Source: Paenibacillus sp. NEAU-GSW1 (GTDB lineage: Bacteria; Bacillota; Bacilli; Paenibacillales; Paenibacillaceae). From it: DNA of 64,000 nucleotides. Shown here piece after piece: positions 36,163 to 45,114 of the stretch. Below the pieces are notes generated by a model. It was not told where the DNA came from. It did not search any database and was given only the letters and a program-made list of their open reading frames with translations. The stretch lies in the NCBI RefSeq assembly GCF_009737085.1, contig NZ_WOVL01000010.1, positions 119,519 to 183,518 on the forward strand, given 5' to 3'. Numbering within the stretch: position 1 is the first letter of the stretch; every line of letters starts with the position of its first letter. The translations under genes were made by a program, and so were the position numbers.

Positions 36163-39100
36163 CGTACCGCTCATCGCAATGGATTTCGCTTGGGTCAGCT
36201 GCTGCCGCAGCAAGTCGCGAACATGATCGTGACAAGTGAACAGCAGCAGCTGTCGGCTTGAAGATAACCGCCCCATTAGTCTTGCCGCAGCTTGAAGCCT
36301 CGGCTTATCGAAGTTGACGAACAGATCGTCCAGCATAAGCGGCAGACCCGTATTGCGCGACGCTTCTTCGGCAAGCGCCAGCCTCATCGACAGATACACC
36401 TGCTCGGCTGTTCCCCGGCTCAGCATGCCGCTCTCCACTTGCCGCTGCTCATAATCGACGAGCCAGATCGACGCATCTCCCGGTTTCGTCAGCACGCGTG
36501 TGTAACGGCCGCCCGTAAGCTCCTGCACATATCCGCTTGCCAGCCGAAGCACCTCCGGCTGCCGTTCTTCCTCATAAATTTTTTTGGTTGCGCGAATGAG
36601 GGACAGGCTGACTGACAGCACCGCGTAACGGTCCGCATCCTGTTCCAACTGCGCCAGAGCCATCTCCTTGTCGGCAATCAGCCTTCTTCCCTCATCCTCT
36701 TGCAGCAAATGCTCCAGCTGCTGACGCAGCCTTCCTCTTGCCTCTAATTGCTCGGCTTTCATCCGCTCCGCCGATTCCGCTTCCTGTAGGCATTGCTTAA
36801 GCAGCGCCTCCAGCTCGGCTTCATCATGGCCCGCCAGCCATTTCTCCAACTCCTCCTGCCGCTGCGAGGACAAGCCAGCCGTCAGTTCGATCTCGATGCG
36901 ATTCAGCTCGGCGTCAACTGTCATCAACCTTGCGCGGCAGTCCAGCGCTGCGGCGAACGCCGGCGCGGACGCCATGCCTGCCTGCCGGGCCAGCTCAAGC
37001 CCGGCCTCGGCTGCTGCGCCGATTCGCGCTTCAGCGCCGCGAATCGCCAGCCCGCGCTCGGCAAGCCGCGCATCGAGGCGCGCCGCTTCTTGCTGCGCCG
37101 CCGCTTGCCGGCGCAGCTCCGCCTGCAGCAGCCGCAGCGACAGCGGCGCGCTATGCTTCGCCGCCTCGGGCACGGCGGCGCAAAGCTGCGCCGCCTGCGC
37201 CTCGAAGGCGGCGAGCTGCCGCCCTGCGGCGGCGTGCCTCGCCGCTCGGCGATCGCGCTGCTGGAGCCGCTGCAGCGCTTGCTCGGCGAGCTCGAACGCT
37301 TCGAGCGCCGCATCCGGCGACATCGCCGTCGACAGATCGCGCTCGGCAAGCCAGGCGCGCCATGCCAGTGCGGCCGCGCTGCGCCGCTCAGCCGCAGCCT
37401 GGGCTGCCGCGCGGCGTTCGGCGGCTGCGTCGCTAAGCCGCTGAAGCCGGCGCTGCTGCTCCTGCCGGCCGGCATGCAGCCGCTCGCGGCGCTGCAGCGC
37501 TTCGCGCCGCTCGAGCACGGCCGCGTGCAGCCGCTCACGCGCCTGCTGCGCCGCCAGCGCCAGCTCCGGCGCAGCTTCGCCGCGCGGCGAAGCAAACAGC
37601 GCTGCGGCCGCTTCCGCCGGCGCTTCAACCAGCTGCGCCAGCGCCTCGTTCACTCGCTGCTCGCGTTGGCGCAGCATGCTGAGGCTCGCCTTGCCGCCGC
37701 CCCCTCGTGCCGCGCTCCCCCGCGAAACGGCGGCTTTGGCCCGGCGGCCGCCAGCCCGGCCGCTCCGCCAGGCGCTTGCAGCGAGCGCCGCAGCAAGCGC
37801 GCCAAGCCCGGCCGCCGCGCCGATCAGCCCGGCGCTTCCATCGCCGCCTGCTAGCGCTCCAATAGCGGCAAGCACAAAAGCTGCACCGCCTGCCGCGGCA
37901 ACGGCAGCCCACAGCAGCCCCGCACTTCCTCGCGGCGCGCCTTCGCCGCCGGCATCTGCCGATGCCGAAGCGCGAAGACGCTCCAGCTCCCATTCCCGCA
38001 TCGCCGACTCGAATTGCAGCCACGCCGTTTGCAGCGCCTCGCTCGTACGGGGCACAAAGCTTAACGCATGCGAACGCCGATGCTCCTCCGATTCATTGGC
38101 CTGCGCTTCGATTTCTTCCAGCATGCGAACCGCGTCCCGCTCTTGCGCTTCCGCATGGCTAATCTCAGCGGCCAGACGCTCCGCCAACCTTGCGGCTTCC
38201 GCTTCAATCAGCCGTACGCCTCGCGCATGCTCACGGTCCGCGATCGGGAAGCTGGACCGCCGCAGCTGCTCCTCCGTCCATTCGGGGGCAATTCGGCCCA
38301 GCAAACGGCCGATCGCTTCATCATCGCTTCGCAGCTCGGAAGCGAGCTCCACGCGATCCGCATGGAGCATCGAAGTTCGCTCGCTTTCCAGCAGCAAAGC
38401 TTCCGCCTCCTCCGAGCGGGCGATAAGCGCCTCGTCATAATCGAGACTCTCCCGCTGAAGCTGCTCCAGCTCTTGCTGCCGCCGTTCTCGTTCGAGCTCG
38501 CTCGCCGCATCGCCGCGCTCCCGCTCCAGCTCTCGCCACTGCTGCTCCGCTTCCGCCGAAATGCGTTCCGCCATTGCCAGTCCCTCGCGTTCGCGTTCCA
38601 GTTCAAGCCGTCGCAGCCATTGCGGACGAACAGCGACTGCCTTGGCCAGCATTTGCGCCTTCGCATGCCGAAGCGGCAGCTCGCATTCGATTCGCTCAAG
38701 CTCCCGCTCAAGTTGATCAAGCGAACGTTTCATCGCGTTATAGCCGTCGATCGTATCGGTCTGCCTTCGCAGCTCCGCCTCCGTATGCTCCAGCGCCTTC
38801 AACTGTTTATTGATCAGCTGTGTCGTCCCTCTTGGCTTGAACAGCAGATCAAGCTCCTGCTGCAGCTTTTTCTCGGCGTTAGCAATTGCCTTGCCGCCTT
38901 CAAGCCCGGCGTCGTATAAATAACGGCCAAGCTCGTCGCCCGCAAGCGCGCCGACCTGTTGAAGCTCAGTCAGCGTAACGGCGTACAGCTGGCGAAACAG
39001 CTTTTCTCCGACGCCGTTCAAAAACCGGCGTTCCCATTCCTCCTGCGTAAGCCAGCTTTCCGCAACTAGCGGCTCCGCGCCCGAGATGCGCAAAGGACGA

Positions 39101-39390
39101 AGCAGCGGCTTTCCTCCTTGAATGGAAGCATAGCGCTCGATTTGATACATATCGCCAAGGGCATCTTCGAACTTCAATTGTCCGCCATGCTTGCCTCCAT
39201 GAACCGGCTCTTGCCGCTCCGCGTCATTGCCGCGCCGCGAAAAGCCGTACAGCATCGTTCGGATAAAGCTGAACAGCGTGCTTTTTCCCGCTTCATTCAA
39301 ACCGTAAAATACCGCTGTTTCTCCATCCAGCCGGCAGTGAAACCGATGAAGCTGACCGTATCCGTCAATCTGCACCTCGAGCAGTCTCAC
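36082..39390 (-). CDS. yhaN: YhaN-like AAA ATPase (SbcC/Rad50-related)
   Basis: A 1102-residue SMC-like ATPase. The N-terminal Walker A is GLNEAGKST. Two long coiled coils flank a Gly/Ala-rich centre containing a likely membrane hairpin (LLWAAVAAAGGAAFVLAAIGAL). The C-terminal ABC signature is LSRGTAEQVYLSMRLAL and Walker B is LPLMLDDLFVNFD. It should work with the YhaO nuclease encoded just upstream (ATGA overlap) in processing DNA ends. The coding region around 36900-37950 is strikingly GC-rich with long Ala/Arg/Glu/Gln runs. The 3' end overlaps ykvI by 81 bases. Confidence 0.88.
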   Translation of the reverse strand: MRLLEVQIDGYGQLHRFHCRLDGETAVFYGLNEAGKSTLFSFIRTMLYGFSRRGNDAERQEPVHGGKHGGQLKFEDALGDMYQIERYASIQGGKPLLRPLRISGAEPLVAESWLTQEEWERRFLNGVGEKLFRQLYAVTLTELQQVGALAGDELGRYLYDAGLEGGKAIANAEKKLQQELDLLFKPRGTTQLINKQLKALEHTEAELRRQTDTIDGYNAMKRSLDQLERELERIECELPLRHAKAQMLAKAVAVRPQWLRRLELEREREGLAMAERISAEAEQQWRELERERGDAASELERERRQQELEQLQRESLDYDEALIARSEEAEALLLESERTSMLHADRVELASELRSDDEAIGRLLGRIAPEWTEEQLRRSSFPIADREHARGVRLIEAEAARLAERLAAEISHAEAQERDAVRMLEEIEAQANESEEHRRSHALSFVPRTSEALQTAWLQFESAMREWELERLRASASADAGGEGAPRGSAGLLWAAVAAAGGAAFVLAAIGALAGGDGSAGLIGAAAGLGALAAALAASAWRSGRAGGRRAKAAVSRGSAARGGGGKASLSMLRQREQRVNEALAQLVEAPAEAAAALFASPRGEAAPELALAAQQARERLHAAVLERREALQRRERLHAGRQEQQRRLQRLSDAAAERRAAAQAAAERRSAAALAWRAWLAERDLSTAMSPDAALEAFELAEQALQRLQQRDRRAARHAAAGRQLAAFEAQAAQLCAAVPEAAKHSAPLSLRLLQAELRRQAAAQQEAARLDARLAERGLAIRGAEARIGAAAEAGLELARQAGMASAPAFAAALDCRARLMTVDAELNRIEIELTAGLSSQRQEELEKWLAGHDEAELEALLKQCLQEAESAERMKAEQLEARGRLRQQLEHLLQEDEGRRLIADKEMALAQLEQDADRYAVLSVSLSLIRATKKIYEEERQPEVLRLASGYVQELTGGRYTRVLTKPGDASIWLVDYEQRQVESGMLSRGTAEQVYLSMRLALAEEASRNTGLPLMLDDLFVNFDKPRLQAAARLMGRLSSSRQLLLFTCHDHVRDLLRQQLTQAKSIAMSGTLNAVLRHSLADDQIEPTEADESEQRI

Positions 39391-40688
39391 GCTTCCTTCC
39401 TCCCTTCGCCGTCACCGTCGCCGGCCAGCAGCCCCAGCGTCAGCTCTCTAGCCTGCTTGAGCCATCGCTCCGGCAGCTCGTCCCACGTATGGCGCAGCAA
39501 CCGTCCCAGCTTCGGATGTCCGGCAATCGGCTCCACCGATTCCCTCGCATAGGCGCTCCATGCGTCGCGGCTGCTCGCCAGGTTGGCAGCCAGCCTCGCC
39601 AGCTCGCCTGCAAAGCTGTCCTCTTGCTGCAGCTCGGATATATGAAGCTCCGCGGCAGTGTTGATCTCAAGCGAGTAAATCCAAGTCCAGACGCCGCCGG
39701 AAGGCTGTTGCCCGCTCTCCTGCATTTGCTCCAGCAGCGTCTTGACAACGATCGTATCTGCCAATCGGCTGTGAAGCGGTCCGCGGCCCGTTATTTGCAG
39801 CCTCGCCATAACCGACCGTCCCTCACCGGCTAAAGACAACCGCAAAGCCGCATCCTCCAGCTGATAAAGCAGCTCCTGCACCGTGCGAATGCCGTCAATC
39901 GGCACTTCCGTTTCCAGCCAGCGAATGTTATCCAGCGCAACAAACGTTAACTGCACGGCGCGCGAAGCAGATACGTCTACGACGTAACAGCCTCTCTCGC
40001 CCTGCTCGCGCGGATTGCGTCCTTGAATGTTTCCTGGGTACACAACATGAGGATATTGATGCAGCACCTGCTTCGTGTGGATATGGCCAAGCGCCCAATA
40101 ATCGAACCCTTTGCCGCCGACTAATTCATCCAGCGTGCATGGCGCGTATGGGTCATGCGAGCTGTCGCCGTTAACGTTGCCATGAAGCATCGCGATATGA
40201 AACGGCCCCGTCTCCTGAATTGAATAGCCGGCAGCCAAGTTTTCCGTTACATGCCGCGTCCCGTACGACACGCCGTAAACAAAAGCGGCCAGCTCACCGC
40301 TTCTGCAGTAAGCCGGCCGGCATTCCATTCGGTCAGCGCCAAATACGGTCACATTAGACGGCAGCAGCAGATCAGCGCGGGAACCGTTCAACGGATCGTG
40401 GTTGCCGTGTATGACGAAGACGGCGATGCCGTGCTCATGAAGCCGTTCCCATTCCTTCGCAAGCAGCAGCTGCGCCCGCAGCGAACGATCTGCGCCGTCA
40501 TACAAATCGCCTGCTATGACGACAAAATCGACCCGCTCGCGTATCGCCGTATCCGTCAAAGCGCGCAGCGCGCCGAAGGCAGAAGCCATCAGCTGCTCCC
40601 TTAGCTGCTCCGGCGCTTTGCTCATGCCGCGAAACGGGCTGTCGAGATGCAAATCGGCCGCATGTAAAAATCGAAATGGCGCTGACAC
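39387..40688 (-). CDS. yhaO: YhaO-like metallophosphatase (SbcD/Mre11-related)
   Basis: A 433-residue nuclease subunit. The metal-binding motifs of calcineurin-like phosphoesterases occur in order: HAADLHLDSP, VIAGDLYDG, VIHGNHDP, MLHGNVNG and LGHIHTKQ. The C-terminal ~180 residues are the capping and partner-binding region. The pair with YhaN is an SbcCD-like DNA-end processing complex anchored at the membrane. The GTG start has GGAGG 8 bases upstream. It begins 3 bases after the glycosyltransferase stop and overlaps yhaN by 4, so the three form an operon. Confidence 0.9.
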   Translation of the reverse strand: MSAPFRFLHAADLHLDSPFRGMSKAPEQLREQLMASAFGALRALTDTAIRERVDFVVIAGDLYDGADRSLRAQLLLAKEWERLHEHGIAVFVIHGNHDPLNGSRADLLLPSNVTVFGADRMECRPAYCRSGELAAFVYGVSYGTRHVTENLAAGYSIQETGPFHIAMLHGNVNGDSSHDPYAPCTLDELVGGKGFDYWALGHIHTKQVLHQYPHVVYPGNIQGRNPREQGERGCYVVDVSASRAVQLTFVALDNIRWLETEVPIDGIRTVQELLYQLEDAALRLSLAGEGRSVMARLQITGRGPLHSRLADTIVVKTLLEQMQESGQQPSGGVWTWIYSLEINTAAELHISELQQEDSFAGELARLAANLASSRDAWSAYARESVEPIAGHPKLGRLLRHTWDELPERWLKQARELTLGLLAGDGDGEGRKEA

Positions 40689-40691
40689 CCG

Positions 40692-41822
40692 CTACACCTC
40701 CGGTTTAAATGACAAATACACTTTTTTAAGCTGCGAAATGACGCGCTGCAGCGAGTATACTTTCTTCGCCTTATCCCAGCCCGACCTGGCGATATTGTAC
40801 CGGTAGATCGGATCGGTGACGAGCTTCTCCAATGCGTCCGCCAATGCGGGCGGATTTTCAGGCGGCACGAGCAAGCCGTTTACCCCGTCTTCGATTTGCT
40901 CCGCAATGCCGCCGACACTCGTGCCGACAAGCGCAAGCCAGCAAAGCGCAGCCTCCGCGAACACAGAGCCGAACGCCTCTGCGCGGGAAGGCAAGACGAA
41001 GATGTCGAAAAAAGGCATGAATTCTTCCGGATGAAGCATATAGCCGTAAAAAATAATGTCATCGTACAAATCAAGCTCCGCCGCCAGCTGTTCCAGCTCC
41101 TCGCGGATCGGACCGTCCCCGATAATATGAAGCACGAACGGGTGGCCGCGCCGTTTCAGCTCCGCGCATGCATGCAGCAGCGTATCCAGCCCTTTGGCCG
41201 GGACGAGCCGGCAGACGGTAATAAGCTGCGGCACCGCGTTCTCATGCGCGATCGGCTTAAATCTTTTCTCGTCAAAGCCGTTCGGAATCACTTTAATAAC
41301 GCTCGGATCTTTAATATAAGGCGATATATAAGTACGGAATGATTCGGAAACGGTCAATATCCGGTCCGTTTTGGCCTCAAGCTCCCCGTAAAGCTTCGTT
41401 AAAAATTGATGCTCGGGGCCGTTCTCGGCAATTTTGCCGTTTAATATAAGCTCTCTTTCGTAACTGGAATGAATCGTCATGATAACCGGCGTATCCGGAA
41501 ATACATGCTTCATCACTAGCGCCGCGATCGGATGATGGGCGTGTATAATATCGAAGGACCGGTTAATTCGCAGCTTGGTCCACCATAAATAATCGCTGAT
41601 CGTACGCAAATATTTATCGACGATCGGATTGCCTTCAAACGGCGTCGGATCGAACGTCTCGAAAACGTATGCCTCTTGGCCTTTTCCTCTAACCCGCTTA
41701 GGCAGCGAGAACAGCTCCATTTGCCAGCCTATTTTCACAAAACGCTCTTGAATATACGGGACCATGGAGGACACGCCGCCCGGTTGTTCCGGCGGAAAAA
41801 ACAAAGCTTGAAGAATATTCAA
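40692..41822 (-). CDS. Glycosyltransferase, family 4
   Basis: A 376-residue GT-B enzyme of family GT4. The N-terminal acceptor domain starts NILQALFFPPEQPGGVSSMV. The donor domain has VIPNGFDEKRF, LITVCRLVPAKGLDTLLHA and the EX7E motif in EAFGSVFAEA. The donor and acceptor are unknown; retaining transfer of a hexose to a lipid, peptide or polysaccharide is usual. The TTG start has AGGAGG 8 bases upstream. Its place in front of yhaO-yhaN looks accidental. A repeated hairpin element precedes it. Confidence 0.88.
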   Translation of the reverse strand: MNILQALFFPPEQPGGVSSMVPYIQERFVKIGWQMELFSLPKRVRGKGQEAYVFETFDPTPFEGNPIVDKYLRTISDYLWWTKLRINRSFDIIHAHHPIAALVMKHVFPDTPVIMTIHSSYERELILNGKIAENGPEHQFLTKLYGELEAKTDRILTVSESFRTYISPYIKDPSVIKVIPNGFDEKRFKPIAHENAVPQLITVCRLVPAKGLDTLLHACAELKRRGHPFVLHIIGDGPIREELEQLAAELDLYDDIIFYGYMLHPEEFMPFFDIFVLPSRAEAFGSVFAEAALCWLALVGTSVGGIAEQIEDGVNGLLVPPENPPALADALEKLVTDPIYRYNIARSGWDKAKKVYSLQRVISQLKKVYLSFKPEV

Positions 41823-41839
41823 TTGTCCTGCCTCCTAAA

Positions 41840-41906
41840 AGTTTACGAAGTAAACTTGCTTCGTAAGCATTCGCTTTGAGTTTACGAAGTAAACTTGCTT
41901 CGCAAG
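41840..41906. repeat. Tandem TTTACGAAGTAAA hairpin repeat (two units)
   Basis: A 28-bp unit at 41840-41867 recurs at 41879-41906 with one difference, a 39-bp period. Each unit contains the palindrome gtttac-gaa-gtaaac followed by cttgcttcg(t/c)aag. The element sits upstream of the glycosyltransferase gene. Confidence 0.75.
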
Positions 41907-42000
41907 CTATTTCGACACTATTCGCATGTCGTAAAACATGATATTATAGAACATATGTTTCTGCAAGCATCCTATTACCCTAATTTAAACGGAGATACAT

Positions 42001-43176
42001 ATGACGATTATTCAATGGCTTTCTGGCCCGAACGGGCAGCTTATTTCATCCGCCAGCGTCATCGTAATACTGGTGCTGATGCTCTTTATGTCTATGCGGC
42101 TGTACGCCAGTTACAGAAACAAACGGATATACCGGCTTCTGACATCGACGCTTCCTTTGTTCATCATTCAGCAGCTGCTGCTCGCCTGGCTATCCTACCC
42201 TGAGCAGGAAAAGCCGCCATGGCTGCATTTAACGGCGACGATGATGCAAATCGTCTCTTTTATCATTATAAACTTTGTTTTCATGAAATTATATACTCAT
42301 CGGAGCGCGCAATTAAAAAGTATCCCTTTTATCGTTATGATTAGCCTGACCTTTGTGATCGCAGGCGCCCATTACGCGTTCTTTCCGGTATCGGCGGAGG
42401 CGATCGCGGCGGGCGAGCAATACCGCTTTCTCGGTCTTGATTTCTACTCGCTCGTCGTAACGTTCCTTATCCTGCTCGATACGAAGGGCACGGAGATGAA
42501 CACGCGATATTCCGCCAGCCTTATTACATACTTTATTGTCGAGCTTTCCCGAATCGCAGACGGCTACGTCTTTCACGGATCTGTCGGCTGGCTTATGCTT
42601 ATCAGCCATTTGCTGCCGATCGTCTATTTCACGCAGCTGTTCTTGCTCCTGTTCGAATGGGTCATTGAGCGGCTGCTGTCTACTTACCAATCGTCGATTA
42701 CAGACGGTTTGACAGGCTTGTACAATCGAAGGCATTTCAATATGAAAGCGGATCAGCTGCTGAAACGAACGTCGAACGTCGCTGTCATTTTTTGCGATAT
42801 CGACAACTTCAAGAAGCTGAACGATACGCAAGGCCATCATAAGGCGGACGGCGTCCTGAAGCAGGTTTCTGAGATCATTAAAGAAGAATCGAACGGCATC
42901 GGAACGGCAGGGCGTTACGGCGGCGAGGAATTGCTCGCTTGCATCGGAACGGACCGCGTCAAGCCAGAACGGGTAGCGGAGTCGATCCGGAAGCGCGTTG
43001 AATTAGAGACGATCGTGACGATTAGCGTCGGGGTCAGTACGACGAAGGATGCGAGGTCGGTTCAGGAGCTCGTTAAGCTGGCCGACGAAGCGATGTACTA
43101 TTCGAAAACGAACGGCAAAAATAAAGTTACGATGTTCCAGTCGATGCCTGCGGCAATGAAGAAATCGCTGCTATAG
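42001..43176 (+). CDS. Membrane-bound diguanylate cyclase
   Basis: A 391-residue protein with six or seven N-terminal transmembrane helices (residues 10-225) of unnamed sensor type, then a GGDEF domain of about 165 residues. The metal site starts with FCDIDNF (264-270). The active-site loop is GGEEL at 307-311: the fourth Glu is kept and the last Phe of GGEEF is Leu. An RxxD product-inhibition site is not evident. It should make c-di-GMP from two GTP. GGAG precedes the ATG. It is a single gene, read away from the glycosyltransferase. Confidence 0.88.
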   Translation: MTIIQWLSGPNGQLISSASVIVILVLMLFMSMRLYASYRNKRIYRLLTSTLPLFIIQQLLLAWLSYPEQEKPPWLHLTATMMQIVSFIIINFVFMKLYTHRSAQLKSIPFIVMISLTFVIAGAHYAFFPVSAEAIAAGEQYRFLGLDFYSLVVTFLILLDTKGTEMNTRYSASLITYFIVELSRIADGYVFHGSVGWLMLISHLLPIVYFTQLFLLLFEWVIERLLSTYQSSITDGLTGLYNRRHFNMKADQLLKRTSNVAVIFCDIDNFKKLNDTQGHHKADGVLKQVSEIIKEESNGIGTAGRYGGEELLACIGTDRVKPERVAESIRKRVELETIVTISVGVSTTKDARSVQELVKLADEAMYYSKTNGKNKVTMFQSMPAAMKKSLL

Positions 43177-43200
43177 GCGGCTAAATCGAGCATGATAAAC

Positions 43201-43246
43201 AAAAGCTGTCCCGCCTGTCGACGATCGACAGACGGGACAGCTTTTT
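43201..43246. terminator. Bidirectional terminator
   Basis: A perfect 13-bp stem (43201-43213 with 43233-43245) plus an inner 6-bp stem, ending in TTTTT. It lies between the diguanylate cyclase and HAD genes. Confidence 0.88.
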
Positions 43247-43260
43247 ATGTATGGCTGCAT

Positions 43261-43920
43261 TTATTGTTCAAGCCATTGCAGCAGCAATTGCCGCAGATCC
43301 TCAACCGTTTCCGCTCTATGGCTCGGCTCCGCAAGCGTCAGTTCCTCGTCGCTGCCATAACCGTAGCCGACGCCAATGGACGGAATGCTATTTTTGTTCG
43401 CGCCGATAATATCGTGTTTGCGGTCGCCAATCATAATGGCGTTGGACGCATCCAGATTTGCCGTATCAAGCACATGACGGATCACTTCCGCTTTGTCGGT
43501 GCGCGTGCCGTCCAAGTTGCTGCCTCCGATAAAGTCGAAATAGGAAGTTATTTTGAAATAGTCGGCTATTTTCTCGGCAAAATAGGTCGGCTTCGAAGTC
43601 GCGACACACAAAACTGAGCCCCGTTCCTTCAACTCGCCCAGCAGTTCTGCAATGCCCGGGTATATTTCATTCTCGTACATGCCGCGATCAGCGAAATATT
43701 CACGATAGTGCGAGATGGCCTGCTTGGCTTCATCCTCCGAAAAGCCGTGCAGCTCCTTGAAAGTATCCTGCAGCGGCGGACCGATAAACGGCTCCAGCTC
43801 ATCCAGGCTGTTAACCGGTATGCCGAATTTCTCTAGCGCAAACTTGACCGCGCTCGTAATGCCAAGCTTTGGATCGGTTAACGTTCCGTCCAGATCGAAC
43901 AGTATCGTTTTTGTTGCCAT
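43261..43920 (-). CDS. HAD-superfamily phosphatase (Gph-like)
   Basis: A 219-residue HAD subfamily IA hydrolase. Motif I is ILFDLDGTLTD (Asp nucleophile), motif II is VATSKP, motif III is the Lys in GTRTDKAEV, and motif IV is IMIGDRKHDIIGA. The cap is a four-helix C1 type. It is close to phosphoglycolate phosphatase and 5'-nucleotidase-like members, but substrate choice cannot be read from sequence. The ATG is preceded by GGGGGAGAA. It is the last gene on this strand before a terminator and lies 27 bases beyond the DUF2164 gene. Confidence 0.85.
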   Translation of the reverse strand: MATKTILFDLDGTLTDPKLGITSAVKFALEKFGIPVNSLDELEPFIGPPLQDTFKELHGFSEDEAKQAISHYREYFADRGMYENEIYPGIAELLGELKERGSVLCVATSKPTYFAEKIADYFKITSYFDFIGGSNLDGTRTDKAEVIRHVLDTANLDASNAIMIGDRKHDIIGANKNSIPSIGVGYGYGSDEELTLAEPSHRAETVEDLRQLLLQWLEQ

Positions 43921-43947
43921 TTGTTTCTCCCCCTAATTTATCTGTTT

Positions 43948-44214
43948 TCAGCCATTCGCATTCCGGTTCCCACGCTTTTGCTGTTCCATCGCATAAAGAT
44001 CATCTTCAATACTTTGCATTTTTTCGATGACGGTTCGACGAGCATCGGCGATTGCCTGGTTGTAAACGATCGGCCCGAGCTCTGCCAGCATGTAATCAAG
44101 CAGTTGCTCCGCCGCGATGGAGCCGATCGTCTCCGACCGCTCCTGCTCGAAGTAGTGCTGCACGCGCTGGACCAGCTGCATTTTCTGTTCCCGTTCCAGC
44201 TTAAGCTTCATCAT
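43948..44214 (-). CDS. DUF2164-family protein
   Basis: An 88-residue protein with the DUF2164 pattern: MMKLKLEREQKMQLVQRVQHYFEQERSETIGSIAAEQLLDYMLAELGPIVYNQAIADA, then a helical end with SIEDDLYAMEQ. The function is unknown. ATG 44214 is 8 bases behind AAGGAGG; the longer frame to 44241 lacks a ribosome binding site. It overlaps the end of the PhzF-like gene by 14 bases, so the two are likely cotranscribed. Confidence 0.83.
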   Translation of the reverse strand: MMKLKLEREQKMQLVQRVQHYFEQERSETIGSIAAEQLLDYMLAELGPIVYNQAIADARRTVIEKMQSIEDDLYAMEQQKRGNRNANG

Positions 44215-45046
44215 TGACGTTTCCTCCTTCAACAGCCGCATGTTCCAGCTGTCCTCTTACAACCATGACGGCTTGTCCGCCAAGCAGGACACGCTCTCCT
44301 TTAAGCTCGGTGCGGACTAAACCGCCTCTTGCCGAAGCTTGAAAGCCGGTCAAGCTCTCCTTGCGCAGCCGTTTGCTCCAATAAGGCGCAAGCGCGCAAT
44401 GCGCAGAGCCCGTCACTGGATCCTCGTTCACCCCTAATTTCGGGTAAAACGCACGCGAGACGAATTCATAGCTTTGCCCTGCATCCGCCTTTGCCGTCAC
44501 GATGACTCCTCTTCCCTCAAGCGTGCGCAGCAATGTCCAATCCGGCTGCAGTTCGCGAACAGTCCGCTCGCTGTCGACCTCAACTAAGTAGTCCATCCGG
44601 TTTTTGCCCGTATAGCGCGGAATCAAGCCAAGACCCTGAATAAGCGCTTCCGGGGCTTGTCCAGCGACAGACGGCTCAGCCGGGAAGTCCATCGTCATCC
44701 AATCGCCTTCCTGCTCATCCGCACGGCGAACGGTCAGCAGACCGCTCTTTGTTTGAAACAACGCTTCTTTTTCTTTACTCAATTTCCCAGTTTGCCACAG
44801 GGTGCAAGCAGCGGCAAGCGTTGCGTGTCCGCACAGGTCAACCTCTGCAAGAGGCGTAAACCAGCGCAGTCCATACCCTTCCTCTGCGGGCTCAACAAAT
44901 GCAGTTTCCGACAGATTCATTTCAGCGGCAACTTGCTGCATCCACTGCGCATCCATCGGCTTCTCCAGCAAGCAAACAGCTGCCGGATTGCCTTTGAACG
45001 GCTTATCGGTAAATGCATCTACTATGCAGATTGGTATCGTTGTCAC
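44201..45046 (-). CDS. PhzF-family isomerase-like protein
   Basis: A 281-residue PhzF/YfhB-like protein. The N-terminal half reads IVDAFTDKPFKGNPAAVCLLE with the conserved catalytic Glu in MNLSETAFVE, and the GHATLAAA motif occurs at WFTPLAEVDLCGHATLAA. The second half has EDPVTGSAHCALAPYW. These two pseudo-symmetric blocks are the family signature. Real phenazine synthesis is unlikely as there are no phz genes; most members have unknown substrates. The GTG start lies 11 bases behind AAGGAG. Confidence 0.88.
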   Translation of the reverse strand: MTTIPICIVDAFTDKPFKGNPAAVCLLEKPMDAQWMQQVAAEMNLSETAFVEPAEEGYGLRWFTPLAEVDLCGHATLAAACTLWQTGKLSKEKEALFQTKSGLLTVRRADEQEGDWMTMDFPAEPSVAGQAPEALIQGLGLIPRYTGKNRMDYLVEVDSERTVRELQPDWTLLRTLEGRGVIVTAKADAGQSYEFVSRAFYPKLGVNEDPVTGSAHCALAPYWSKRLRKESLTGFQASARGGLVRTELKGERVLLGGQAVMVVRGQLEHAAVEGGNVNDEA

Positions 45047-45069
45047 GGACAGATCATCTCCTTATTAAA

Positions 45070-45103
45070 TAAAAAAGCAACCGGTTATGCTTACCGATTG
45101 CTC
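45070..45103 (-). terminator. Terminator of the nrdIEF operon
   Basis: A 10-bp stem (45076-45085 with 45093-45102, one mismatch) followed on the minus strand by TTTTTTATT, just behind the nrdF stop at 45115. Confidence 0.85.
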
Positions 45104-45114
45104 TTTGAAGTTCA

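Noticed and set aside
36793..37854. Long plus-strand frames inside yhaN
   Set aside because: They are Arg/Pro/Ala-rich shadows of the GC-rich coiled-coil coding region and lack ribosome binding sites.
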